Positions 1 through 10,392 of a stretch of 64,000 bases of DNA are shown one piece after another. The stretch's first letter is position 1; every line of letters starts with the position of its first letter. Source of the DNA: Ichthyophis bannanicus (taxonomy: Eukaryota > Chordata > Amphibia > Gymnophiona > Ichthyophiidae); NCBI GenBank assembly GCA_033557465.1, contig CM066033.1, forward strand, positions 1,305,007,519-1,305,071,518. Direction: 5' to 3'. Position numbers and translations under genes: made by a program. The notes beneath the pieces were generated by a model. It searched no databases. It was not told the origin of the DNA and was given only the letters and a program-made list of their open reading frames with translations.

Positions 1-222
1 TGACAGGTTATATGATCACCAGGACAGACTTGGGAAGTTCTGCTTAGGAGTAGAGATGTGGAGGCCTGGATAACAAGAAAACACTGAAAAATTCAGAATA
101 AACCAGTGGCCTTGCTGTGCAATAACTAGACTTTTATTTCTTTGGGTATGTGATGATATCCAATTGTTATATGCTTGGGACTCTGTATCTCCTGAATTGA
201 TGTCAGACATTTCCTTTAAAAA
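1..222. other. Unassigned flank, no gene seen
   Basis: Short AT-moderate stretch with no convincing coding frame or recognisable repeat family. It leads into the microsatellite on its right. Confidence 0.5.
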
Positions 223-338
223 ATGTGTGTGTGTGTGTATATATGTATATGTGTGTATGTATATGTATATATGTATATGTGTGTATATATGTATATGTGT
301 GTATGTATATGTATATATGTATATGTGTGTATATATAA
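223..338. repeat. (GT)n/(AT)n compound microsatellite
   Basis: Alternating tgtg and tata/gtat blocks run without interruption for about 115 bp. A 62-bp motif made of atgtatatgtgtgt blocks is itself repeated. The frames open across it on both strands encode only Tyr/Ile/His/Val strings and are artefacts. Confidence 0.95.
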
Positions 339-387
339 TTTGTTTTACGTACATTTATTATAAAAGAAACAAGGTACAATTAGTGAG

Positions 388-551
388 ATCTCCAGGAACA
401 AGCAGGAATGAGTCTTCACATTTGGGTATCGTCGGTACCGACGGAGCCTGCGTGGGAACGCTCCCCAGCGTCCAATAAGAAAGCTTTTGGGAGCATCCCA
501 CAGCGCCTGCATGCTGCCTTTCCCAACCGCGCCTCTCCAGTTCTTTTCTGC
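388..551 (+). repeat. DIRS-A1 left inverted terminal repeat
   Basis: Its reverse complement matches 5847-6010 with few differences. Landmarks are the palindromic cggtaccg cluster and the shared block agcttttgggagcatccca. Confidence 0.9.
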
Positions 552-749
552 GGAGCCAGCAGGTCGTGTTCCTGTCACCGCAGTTGTTGTTGTTTATTTT
601 TTCTTTATTCTTTTGTGTCGCGTCTGCCGCCTTCGACGTCAGACTGGTACCGCCGGTCGGTCTTTTCTTTCTTTCAAAAAAAAAAAAAAAGCGTTATCTT
701 TACTGTGCATTTTCAGTTTTTGGGCCCTAGGCCTAAAAATATTTTCCTC

Positions 750-2605
750 ATGGAGAAGCCCGCTTCTGGGTTTAAAAAATGCACAGAATGTGGCGGTATT
801 ATTTCTGTCACCGACACCCATGACTGGTGTCTAAAGTGTTTGGGACCTGACCATTCCATCACAGATTGTATGTCCTGTACCATGATGTCTAAGAGGTCGG
901 CACAACTGAGCAGCCAAGCTCAGTACCCTGTTTCCCTCTGATGCAGCTTCGATAGCATCGACGTCTTCCAGGGCCTCTTCTTCCGCCCATGGATCTCAGG
1001 TAACCAAGCATAAATCTGGCCGGTCCTCGAAGGGCAGATCTCCCTCCAAGCATCGAGATGCCTCCGGGCTTGCCCTCGAGGATTCCGCACCGGCAAAAAT
1101 ACCCCGGCAGGAAGCTCCGGCTTCCAAAGCATTATCTATGGGGTCACAGGTTGACATTGATGGCTCGGCCTCGACAGATCACCTGTTGCCGTGTTCTGGG
1201 CTACCGGTGGCTCCCACTGGTACCGACATCCAGACTCTGGTGGCGTCGATGGATCAGAAGATTCTGACCATGCAGCGCACCTTAACGGCTTTCATACAGG
1301 CTGCGATGCCTCTGGTACCGCAACAATCCCCATTGCTGGTACCGGCTCCGGTACCGGCATCACTCCCGGTACCGGTACTGATTGCATCGACATCGGCTTC
1401 GATGTTGACTGCAACCGTACCCTGTCCTATGATGCCCATCGGTACCGAACCGGTACCGATTACTCCCGATGTCGATCCCACTCGATACGGTTATCGGGCT
1501 TTACAGGAGCATCCAGACAGGCGATACTTCGATTCCTCTGAGGACTCTGAGTCTGAGGGTTCTGTAGAAGCATCGATACTTCTTCCTCAGGAGTCGTCTT
1601 CACCTAAACGAAGAATGTCTCCTCCAGAAGACTTGTCTTTTCAAGACTTTATTAGGGAAGTGGTTAAGGGCCTCTCTGTCACAGTGGCCCCTGAGTCAGA
1701 ACCCAGAGCCAAGGAGTTGGATATTTTACAATATCCTAAAGCTCCTAAGGAGGCAGCTACTTTACCTGTTCATGAGATTCTGTATGATCTCATGTTGAGG
1801 ATGTGGGAGACACCTCTCACCACCTCTCCTCATTCTCGCAGGTTAGACACCATGTATCGTGTCCCTCCTTGTCCTGGCTTCCACAAGACTCAGCTTCCTC
1901 ACCACTCTATTGTGGTAGAGTCTGCCATGAAGAAGTTAGAGTGCAAAAAGGCACTCATCTAATCCTCCAGGAAGAGAATGCAGAACCTTAGATGCTTTTG
2001 AACGGAAAATTTTCCAGGCCAACATGCTTACTGCCAGAATCAACTCCTATAGTCTCTATATGGGGATGTTTCTAAAAGAAGTTACAGATCATCTACAGAC
2101 TTTAGCCCCTTTTATTTCAGAAGATAAAAGGAAGGAGTTTCTCACCTGGCTTAAACATGCCCAGGATGTTTCCAAATTTTCCAACCGTGCAGCCTTTGAC
2201 TCTTTTGAATGTGCCAGCAGAGCCTCGGCTATTGCCATAGCTGCACGTAGAGTTGCTTGGTTACAAGCTTCTGATTTGGAACCCTGGGTCCAAGATGGAT
2301 TAGGAAATCTTCCTTGTACAGGTGAAAACCTTTTTGGAAAGGATTGGCAAGCAAAGGCCACTCAGATGGATGCTGAAAATTCTGCTTTAGATAGACTTTC
2401 AAAGTCTACTTCTGCTCCTGTTAAAAAAAGGTGGTTCAAAAAGGCTTTTTATCCCAAAAAAGGGAGATATTATCCTGTTTATGGTCAGCAGACTTCTTCT
2501 GCAGGTCGTTTTGCTGCAAAGCGTCAGCAACAACCTAAACAGGCCAAGCCTAAGGCTGCAAGGACTGCTACAGCCCAACAGCCTCAGCCTCCTCAGGGCC
2601 TTTGA
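750..2605 (+). pseudogene. gag-like (ORF1) of DIRS-A1, frameshifted
   Basis: The ATG at 750 opens MEKPASGFKKCTEC, the same start as the intact copy at 10393. Cys/His knuckles follow (CTEC, H, CLKCLGPDH, C-x2-C), giving a likely nucleic-acid-binding N-terminus. The frame is lost near 900, resumes at 1138-1962 (Ser/Pro-rich middle, then the DLSFQDF segment), is lost again near 1960, and resumes at 2024-2605, ending in a Gln/Lys/Ala-rich basic tail. In DIRS elements ORF1 is thought to be the particle or RNA-packaging protein; that role is inferred. Two frameshifts against DIRS-A2 make this copy inactive. Confidence 0.85.
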
Positions 2606-4521
2606 CTTACAACTAGAGAACTTAGACTTTCTGGCTCTAGAAGAACCAGAGCCTCTTACTATTCCAGGAAGGTTAGCTCACTTTGCTCCCAGATGGGAAC
2701 AAACCACAGCAGAGCAATGGACCCTCTCCATCATAAGGGAGGGGATACAAGCTTCATTTCTTAAACCTTCCTCCTCACACCATGGTGAGACAGTTCAATT
2801 CTCCAACATCTCTCCTCAACCTTCTGGGTCAGGAGATTGCTACCCTTCTTGCCCAAAAAGCAATAGAAGTAGTACCCCTTCTTCAACAGGGCTCAGGGTT
2901 CTACTCCCCCTATTTTCTTATCCCAAAGAAAACAGGGGGCTACAGACCCATTTTAGATCTCAGAGAATTGAACCAGTTTCTATGCAAGGAGAAATTCAAG
3001 ATGATTTCTCTCGGTGCTCTCCTTCCCTACCTTCAGAGTCAGGATTGGCTTTGTTCTCTAGATCTCAAGGATGCGTACACCCATGTCCTCATCCATCCAA
3101 CACACAGAAGGTTCCTTCGGTTCCTTTATCAAGGAGAGCACTACCAATACAGAGTGCTTCCTTTCGGTCTGGCCTCTGCACCAAGAGTGTTCACAAAATG
3201 CATGGCAGTAGTAGCTGCATTTCTACGCACTCTAGGAATATTCGTATTCCCATATCTGGACGACTGGCTCATCTGAGCTCCATCCCAGTCAGAGGCCCAG
3301 ACTTCCCTAGCCTGCACAAGGCGTGTTCTTCAGTATCTGGGACTTGTAATAAACATCCCAAAATCCCATCTCACCCCTACTCAGTCACTAGAGTTCATAG
3401 GGGCCCTGCTGGATACCACAACTGCAAGAGCCTATCTTCCCCAGGCCCGTTGCCTACGCTTGGTGCAGTTAACCTCCCAGATTCAGTTAAAGTCCCATTT
3501 AACTGCTCGAGAGATGTTACAACTGTTAAGCCACATGGCATCCACCGTGCATGTGGTTCCTTACGTTCGCCTTCACATGAGGGCAGCTCAATGGACTTTA
3601 TCCACCCAATGGATCCAGGCATCAGGGTGCCTATCAGACAAAATAGCAACCTCCAGTCGCCTTTTTTGGTCTCTCCAGTGGTGGAAGTCCACTCAAAACC
3701 TGTTGCTGGGGTCCCCTTTTCAACAGTTGTTACCCCAAGCAACCCTTACAACAGAGGCCTCTCCAAGGGGTTGGGGAGCTCATCTACAAGATCTCTCCAC
3801 CCAGGGCATCTGGTCTCCACAGGAGACTTCTCTACATATCAACCTCTTGGAGCTCAGAGCAATTTTTCTAGCTGTCTTCCATACCCTGCTCAGCTGCAAG
3901 ACAGTCCTCATCCACATGGACAACCAAGTAGCCATGTTCTACGTGAACAAGCAGGGCGGGACTGGCTCTCTGTCGCTTTGCAACGAAGCTTTGAGATTGT
4001 GGGCCTTCGCCAGAGAGCATCAAATTCATCTTCTGGCAATATATCTTCCAGACGTTCAAAACTCTTGGGCAGACAAACTCGGTCGAGTTCTGCTTCCACA
4101 CGAGTGGTCCCTCCATATGGACCAGATAGCCAGAATCTTTCAGATTTGGGGAACCCCGGACATAGACCTCTTTGGAAGTCCATGGAATGCCAAACTTCCC
4201 TGGTTCTGTTCCAGAATTCCGTGTCAGGGAGTTCAGGCCAAGGATGCCTTCCTCCACTGGGGTCAAGGCTTCCTTTACGCCTTTCCACCCATTCCCCTAA
4301 TTCCCAAAACTCTCTTCAAGCTTCAGAGAGATAGAGGGTCTATGATCCTCATAGCACCACGTTGGCCACGCCAAGTGTGGTACCCTCTATTTCTGCATCT
4401 CCCTCAAGCGCCTTCCCTGGACTTGGGATCTGCTCCAGACCTCCTGTCCCAGGAGGAGGGAACATTATGGCATCCAAATCCCCAGTCTCTCCATCTCAGG
4501 GCCTGGTTGCTGAAGGCCTAG
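2606..4521 (+). pseudogene. RT-RNase H-methyltransferase polyprotein of DIRS-A1
   Basis: Reverse transcriptase motifs are clear: FLIPKKTGGYRPILDLREL, SLDLKDAYTHV (motif A), VLPFGLASAPRVF (motif B) and FPYLDDWLI (motif C). RNase H follows, with LELRAI and HMDNQVAMFYVNKQGG. After that comes the DIRS-specific N6-adenine methyltransferase-like region, DIDLFGSPWNAKLP and APRWPRQVW. Breaks against DIRS-A2 are an extra base in a G run near 2740, which shifts the frame, and a TGA at 3274-3276 where A2 has CGA, a typical CpG decay change. A 6-bp in-frame loss lies near 3877 (A2 has an extra Leu-Lys). All four domains are recognisable, but the product cannot be continuous. Confidence 0.88.
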
Positions 4522-5559
4522 ACCTTCAGGATTTGCATCTTTCTCAGCAGGTGAAGGATATCCTTCATGCTTCCAGAAAGCCTTCCACTAGACGTTCCTA
4601 TGCTTTCAAATGGAAAAGGTTTACCATTTGGTGTGCAAAGAAGGGTCTTAACCCCCTTGCAATACCTCTGAATTCTTTACTAGAGTATTTGCTGCATTTA
4701 TCCCATGCAGGCCTTAAAACAAATTCAGTAAGAGTCCATTTGAGTGCTATTTCAGCATCCCTCAAGCCTCTCAATGGACAGCCTATTTCCTCTCATCCTC
4801 TTATAGCAAGATTCATGAGAGGCCTTCTTTTAACTAAACCTCCCATTAGACCACATCCAGTGGCATGGGATTTGAATCTAGTTCTTGGTCAGCTTATGAA
4901 GCCACCCTTTGAACCCTTAGCCACTACCTCCTTGAAATTCCTTTCCTGGAAGGTTATTTTTCTTATTGCAGTCACCTCAGCTCGCCGCATCAGTGAGCTG
5001 CAAGCCTTGGTGGCTAATCCTCCTTATACAAGGTTCCATCATGACAAGGTAGTCCTCAGGACCAATCCAAACTTTATGCCTAAAGTGGTCTCACCTTTTC
5101 GTCTGAACCAGGAGGTGTATTTACCTGTCTTTTTTTCCAGGACCTCATGCATCAAGTGCAGAGGGGAATCTCCATACCCTGGATTGTAAGAGAGCGCTCG
5201 CTTTTTACTTACAAAGGACACAGCAACATAGAAAGTCCTCTCAACTCTTTGTTGCTTTTGATCCCTCTCATTTAGGACTTCCAGTCTCTAAGAGAACACT
5301 GTCAAATTGGATTGCTCAGTGTATTTCTTTCGCCTACCAGAGTAAGAACCTTTCTCTGGAGGGCCATGTCACAGCTCACAATGTGAGAGCCATGGCAGCC
5401 TCTATGGCTCATCTAAACTCTGTGTCCATCGACCAAATCTGTCGAGCGGCCACCTGGGCCTCGGTTCATACCTTCACAGCCCATTACTGCTTGGACAAGG
5501 ACTCCCGCCGGGATGCCTTGTTTGGTCAGGCTGTTCTCAAACACCTGTTCCATACCTAA
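4362..5559 (+). pseudogene. Tyrosine recombinase (YR) of DIRS-A1
   Basis: This is the integrase of the element, which would insert circular cDNA. The core-binding part contains RKPSTRRSYAFKWKRF. The catalytic part shows SARRISELQAL (Arg), AHNVRAMA (His-x-x-Arg), ATWASVHTF (Trp) and AHYCLDKDSRRD (Tyr nucleophile), all present in sequence. The frame breaks near 5130, where a run of seven T replaces six T in A2, and continues in the next frame to the stop at 5557-5559. The same frame is also open upstream under the RT region (2481-4334), as in the other copies. Confidence 0.88.
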
Positions 5560-5679
5560 TCAACTCCTACCCCCCATCCCTGGTTGGATGCCCGAGATCC
5601 ATGGGGGAAGGTAGAGCCCTTCTCAGTGACTCACAACCTTGGGGATCTCCCTGGCATCTCCAGCTGGGGAGTCCTCATA

Positions 5680-5770
5680 TGTGAAGACTCATTCCTGCTT
5701 GTTCCTGGAGATAGCAGTTACTTACCTGTAACAGGTGATCTCTGGGAACAGCAGGAATAAGTCTTCACAA
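5680..5770. repeat. DIRS-A1 internal complementary region (ICR)
   Basis: 5680-5712 is the reverse complement of the left end; 5713-5770 is the reverse complement of the right end. The join at 5712/5713 equals the junction expected in a circularised element. Confidence 0.92.
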
Positions 5771-5846
5771 CCCACCCACTTCCCCTAGGAGTTGTATCTC
5801 TCTATCTTTCCTTTCCTCTCTCTCTCTTTGTCTCAGCTTTAAAACT

Positions 5847-6037
5847 CGAACTGGAGAGAGGCGGTTGGGAAAGGCGGGAAGGCAGCGCGCAGGCGCTGTG
5901 GGATGCTCCCAAAAGCTTTCTTACTGGACGCTGGGGAGCGTTCCCGCGCAGGCTCCATCTGTACCGACGATACCCATATGTGAAGACTTATTCCTGCTGT
6001 TCCCAGAGATCACCTGTTACAGGTAAGTAACTGTGCT
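5847..6037 (-). repeat. DIRS-A1 right inverted terminal repeat with 27-nt extension
   Basis: The inverted copy of 388-551 is followed by an extension containing the palindrome cctgttacagg and the donor-like caggtaagt at 6020-6028. Confidence 0.9.
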
Positions 6038-6765
6038 TTAGGTATCATCGTGGATAACATGTTGAAACCCTCCACTATACATTGGGAAGAGAGCAAATAG
6101 AATGCTAAGTATCATAAAGAAAGGAAAGGAGCATAAAACAAAGGATATTATAATGCCTCTATTGCTCCATGGTATGACCGCACCTTGAATATTGTGTGCA
6201 ATTCTGGTCACCGTATCTTAAAAAGTATATAGTGTTAGAAAAGGTACAGAGAAGAGCTACCGGGATGGAAGGATACCCCTATGAAGAGGGGCTAAGAAGG
6301 TTAGGGCTCTTCAACCTGGAAAAGAGACGGCTGAGGGGAGATATGATAATAGAGGTCTATAAATTAATGAATGGAGTGGAACAGGTAAACGTAGATCAAT
6401 TGTTTATGCCATCAAAATATAGAAATACAATGAAGTTACAGGGTAACTTATTTGAGACTAATAAGAGAAAATATTTTTTTCACTCAACGTGTAATCAAAC
6501 TCTGGAATTCGTTACTGGAGGATGTTTTAAAAGCTGTTAGTGTAGCTGGGTTTAGAAAAGTTTTGGATAAGTTCCTGGAGGAAAAGTTCATAAACTGTTA
6601 TTAAAGGGGACCCATAATATCCACTGTTTGCCCTAATAGAAGCATTGTGGAACCTGTCCCTTTTGGGAAAACTGCTAGGTAATTGTGACCTATATTGGTC
6701 ACTGTTGGAAACAGGATATTGTGTTTGATGGACCTTGGTCTGACCCAGTATGGCGCATTTTATGT
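6038..6765 (+). mobile_element. CR1 LINE, 3' end fragment
   Basis: Begins inside ORF2 at the block ttaggtatcatcgtgg and encodes the C-terminal RT region in broken frames (VQRRATGMEGYPYEEGLRRLGLFNLEKRR near 6240-6335). It continues into the CR1 3' tail block gaccttggtctgacccagta. The same block occurs at 24.17, 29.83, 37.43 and 62.79 kb. Several stops and frameshifts; non-functional. Confidence 0.88.
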
Positions 6766-6794
6766 TTTTATGCCTTTTTATGTCTGTCTTTGAG

Positions 6795-7303
6795 CAGTGG
6801 GTCCTCCCTGGCCTTTGCCCATGAGGTCCTTTGTTTAGTTTGCTGGCTGGAACCACCACTCCAGATCGCTCCAGGTCAGCCTTAAGCTGGATGTTGTACA
6901 TGTTGTTTTTCCAACAGTTTGCACTAACCTTCAAAGACATCTTGGAATAATTTTCATCTTCCCACCACATCCTGGGATGTTCTTGACTGTTCCATGAGCA
7001 GAAAACATCTTAATAACAGTCATCCCAAGTTCTTTGGAGATGGTCTTGTAGCCCTTTGATGTTTGGTGATAATGGCTTTTCTGACTATCTTGGGCAGCTC
7101 TCTCATCTTCACCATTATGAAAATGGAACAGGGAGTGAATGTGACCATTTTAAACATTAGAGCTATCATTCATTGGTTGATTCAAGTCATGTGAGTACTG
7201 ACAATTAATCACAGGTGCGTCTAATTTTACTGCAGTGGGAATATGGTTCTTCTGTTGAAAATGATTTGAATTGTTTATAAGGGTGCCAATAATCATGTCC
7301 TAT
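6795..7303 (-). mobile_element. Tc1/mariner-like transposon remnant
   Basis: On the minus strand, from about 7110 downward, the translation gives a decayed Tc1 helix-turn-helix start (MVKMRELPK) followed by broken pieces resembling SKELG and SAHGTVKNIPG, and then a DLERSGV-like segment near 6880-6850. The terminal block agggtgccaataatcatg at 7279-7296 is typical of Tc1 terminal repeats. The catalytic DDE half is missing and stops interrupt the rest. Confidence 0.7.
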
Positions 7304-7307
7304 CAAT

Positions 7308-7803
7308 ATCTACTAAGACTGCTGTTCATCCCTACTTATATATTACCAAGAGGTACCACAATTTCCCCCAGAATTACTTAACTGAACCAGAGTGTTCCGC
7401 AGATTTTGTTGAAATTCGGCAGTAGCACATTTCCTTCTGATAGGGCTTCAAGCCGTACTCTTTATGGGGTATTTCGCATGTCCGTTGGCAATATTAAACC
7501 CCAGAAAACACTTTCCAGCTTTTCAACTTGTATGTTCTCTTCTCCAAATAAATGTCATGCAAACTGCTACACAACGTTGCGTTTCAGGCCTCCAAATCTC
7601 CCGGCCCTTCCTCATGCATATAGCATAGGTCAGCATTGTGGTATTTATCCCTTGGTATGTGGTGTGAAGGGTTAACTCCCTTTTAAATAGAATAAAAGGG
7701 AGGATTTGCTACAAGAGAGAGTACCTCTTTCACGGCAAATGGTCCAACAAAATTTTTTTGTTTTCATAACTTAAGTGGGCACGGGTTTATCCTTTTGATT
7801 GGT
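7308..7803. other. Unidentified 496-bp insert flanked by 20-nt direct repeats
   Basis: 7288-7307 and 7804-7823 match at 19 of 20 positions, suggesting a target-site duplication around the interval. The interior has no convincing frame, no poly(A) tail and no TG...CA long-terminal-repeat boundaries. Confidence 0.5.
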
Positions 7804-7978
7804 AATAATCATGTCCTAGCAATGCCCCCAGTTTTTATATTTCTTACTATTTCCTTAATTAATTGGTCTTGTTCTATTTGATTCTTTTATGTATCAAATC
7901 TATTTGTGCATATATAGTCCAAAGCAATTTCACTGGCCACTTTTTTTAGGAGATATTGGACATTAAGGGGTTGAAATG

Positions 7979-8012
7979 CAAGGGTGCCAACAATATTGAC
8001 CACAACTGTATC
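7979..8012 (-). repeat. Tc1-like terminal repeat
   Basis: The block aagggtgccaacaatattga followed by ccacaactgtat reads, on the minus strand, as the end of a Tc1/mariner element. Whether it belongs to the remnant at 6795-7303 or to a second copy is unresolved. Confidence 0.5.
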
Positions 8013-9504
8013 CATTTAGATTTCTATAACTCGCTGTATCAGGGGCTCAAATCCTCCCAATTAGGAGACTACAGATTAATTATTTAAAACACCTGAATTA
8101 ATATTTAGCCCCCCATGAGTAGTTTATACCATCATCCCTCTTCTTGTGAACGAAGAACATTGGTTGCTTATATCCTTTTGCATTCCTTTCAAAATTCTTA
8201 GTCGTTCACCAAATCTAATATTCCGTTTCGTTTCTCCGGGCCAGTCCAGGTACTGATGGGTGGTCAATTCCTTCTAGCAGCTGAGGACTGATTTTTTTTT
8301 AAAAACTTCTGCTGGCAGACACTATAGCTCCCTCTAGCGCTTGAACACCAGTCTTCAGTCCTCAGCAGCTGGAACGGACGTCTATCTATCTTATTTGGCT
8401 TGCTTTTTTCTCAGTTTCCTTTGTGGGTTCTTCGCCCATCAAAGCAAAACCTACTAGTAAGTTCATCCCATCCTAAAATTTGCTTGTCTGCCACCAAGCA
8501 CTCTTGCTTTCTGTGTCTTAGACTATTCCAGAGGGATGGAGCTACCATTAGATACAAGGTTAGAGACGACTTTTAAGAAATTTAAATCGCTGTTAGAACC
8601 CACTTTTCCCTCTTAGCAAGGTTGAACTGTGTGCCTGCCTTCTCACTGCTCTGGGCACTAACTTGTAGTCTGATCATTTTCCTTGTCTTTTCCTACCCTC
8701 CTTTTTATTTTATTTTCTTGAATTTTGACTATAAATTAAACCACCTGTTGGCTTTTACCTTGTTGATCTTATCTTCCATAACATTTTTTATTGTAAACTG
8801 CATAGATTTACCAAGAGATGCAGTATTTTAATTAAAGGTGATAACTGAAATGTTTCATATTTTACAAAATTTCCAAAAATGTCTTTTGAAATATTTTTTT
8901 CTCTTAGAATGACATACAAAATGCTTTCCAAGATATTTGAGATGATATATTATGATCAGTATTTTTCCAGTCACTTAGAAATGTCTACAAGTGTTACATA
9001 TCTGCTTAAGTCAGACTTTTTGGGATACAGGTTTGGATTCCCCTTTCAGTGACTTCCTGTGTGTGATGTAATATTTGCTTTGTTGCTCTAGAATGTTAGA
9101 CAAATTATTTTGCCACTTTGGACAGGTCGGGGAGTAATGTGATTCAGGATTCACAGAAGACTGATTTCTAATATTTTACTAAATCTGACATACGTCTTGG
9201 AGGCCTGAACCTCCATGGTTCTTTCAGTCCAGCAGATCTAAGTAACCATTGTCTGAATCCGGGCCCTGCAACAGTAAATCCCTCATATATGATAACATTT
9301 TCATATTATGGTTTCTCAGTCAACTGCTTTGCACCCCAGGGACATGGACATCTGTACTAAGTCAAAGCTGTGTTTCATTCCTCGTCCCAGAATTGGGAGT
9401 GAACATTTTGGCATATCTGTAGCAGTAGAATATTTTTGCTTATAGATCACATGGCTGGCTCTTATAAATGTTGAGCACCGTGCACTACAATAAAAAACCC
9501 CCAG
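8013..9504. other. No gene recognised
   Basis: About 1.5 kb of AT-rich sequence. Only short open frames such as 8622-8831 occur, and these are hydrophobic with no family signature. A 12-bp inverted match (8280-8291 versus 8355-8366) is too short to call. Confidence 0.5.
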
Positions 9505-9831
9505 CTTGTTCACCTTCAAGTAAGAATTAACAGTGTTAGGAACTATTTTATTCAAATATAAATTAATCCACAGCACTAGCAATTAATTTGTCCCTTCTGG
9601 CTGTGGATCAAGCAGTAAGAAGTGTTGAGCATGGGCATGTGCCTACCCGCCCTCTCTTCCCACTAGCTCTTAGTGGGAAGAGAGGGCGGGTAGGCACATG
9701 CCCGTGCTCAACACTTCTTACTGCTTGATCCACAGCCAGAAGGGACAAATTAATTGCTAGTGCTGTGGATTAATTTATATTTGAATAAAATAGTTCCTAA
9801 CACTGTTAATTCTTACTTGAATGTGAACAAG
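9505..9831. repeat. Near-perfect 327-bp palindrome (161-bp arms, 5-bp spacer)
   Basis: Left arm 9505-9665, spacer gctct at 9666-9670, right arm 9671-9831. I see only two mismatches between arms, one near the outer edge (c versus a) and one in the gagcatgggc/gcccgtgctc pair. The arms hold no recognised gene. Expected to form a cruciform or a long RNA hairpin. Confidence 0.95.
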
Positions 9832-10015
9832 GCAATGCATTGCTCCATTTCAGGACGCATATTTCAATATTTCTGCAGCAGATTCTTTATTCATTTTTTT
9901 TTTTTTTTCTGTCTGGGAACAGAGTAAATGCATCAGGTTGTTGTCGGAAACCTTACAGATGATATGTATTATAATTGTGTAGGAAGAGAGGGGAAGTGAA
10001 AGCAACTGACGTGAT

Positions 10016-10185
10016 ATCTCCAGGAACAAGCAGGAATAAGTCCTCACATATGGGTACGTCGGTACCGACGGAGCCCGTGCGGGAAAGCTCCCCAGCTTCT
10101 TAGAATAGAAGCTTTTGGGACCTCCCACTGCACATGCGCACTGCCTTCCCGCCTTCCTGAACAGCTCTCCTCAGTTTCTCTTTTT
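10016..10185 (+). repeat. DIRS-A2 left inverted terminal repeat
   Basis: Matches the reverse complement of about 15434-15593. It probably also carries the transcription start region, but no promoter motif can be assigned with confidence. Confidence 0.9.
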
Positions 10186-10392
10186 CCGCGGAGCCAGCAG
10201 GTCGTGTTCCTGTCACCGCTGAAGAAATTGTTATTTTATTTGTTTCTTTAGACCGCGTACCTGCCTTCCCCATACCGATACCGGTATCGCCGGTCTTTTC
10301 TTTCTTTCTTTAAAAAATTATAATTCTTTTTTCTTATTTTTTAGCTTTTTGGTCACTTCAGAGAGGCCTCTCGGCCTACTCAATTTCTCCTC

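Larger units (their letters stand above)
388..6037 (+). mobile_element. DIRS-A1: full-length but decayed DIRS-type tyrosine-recombinase retrotransposon
   Basis: The element starts at atctccaggaac and ends at gtaactgtgct. Inverted terminal repeats of about 160 bp match between 388-551 and 5847-6010, and the right end carries 27 extra bases. An internal complementary region at 5680-5770 holds the reverse complements of both ends joined together. The internal order is gag-like, RT-RNase H-methyltransferase, then tyrosine recombinase, as in DIRS1-like elements. All three reading frames are broken. The right flank is CR1 3' sequence, but the left flank is not the matching CR1 part, so the insertion site was either a 5'-truncated CR1 or has lost sequence. 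Confidence 0.93.

Noticed and set aside
164..478. Small genes across the GT/AT microsatellite
   Set aside because: The frames translate as Tyr/Ile/Cys/Val repeats on both strands and end in DIRS-A1 sequence.
7308..7803. Solo long terminal repeat
   Set aside because: No TG...CA ends, and the putative duplication is about 20 nt, far longer than retroviral or Gypsy duplications.
8276..8370. DIRS-like or foldback terminus
   Set aside because: Only 12 bases pair (tcagtcctcagc) before the match fails, and no coding remains follow.
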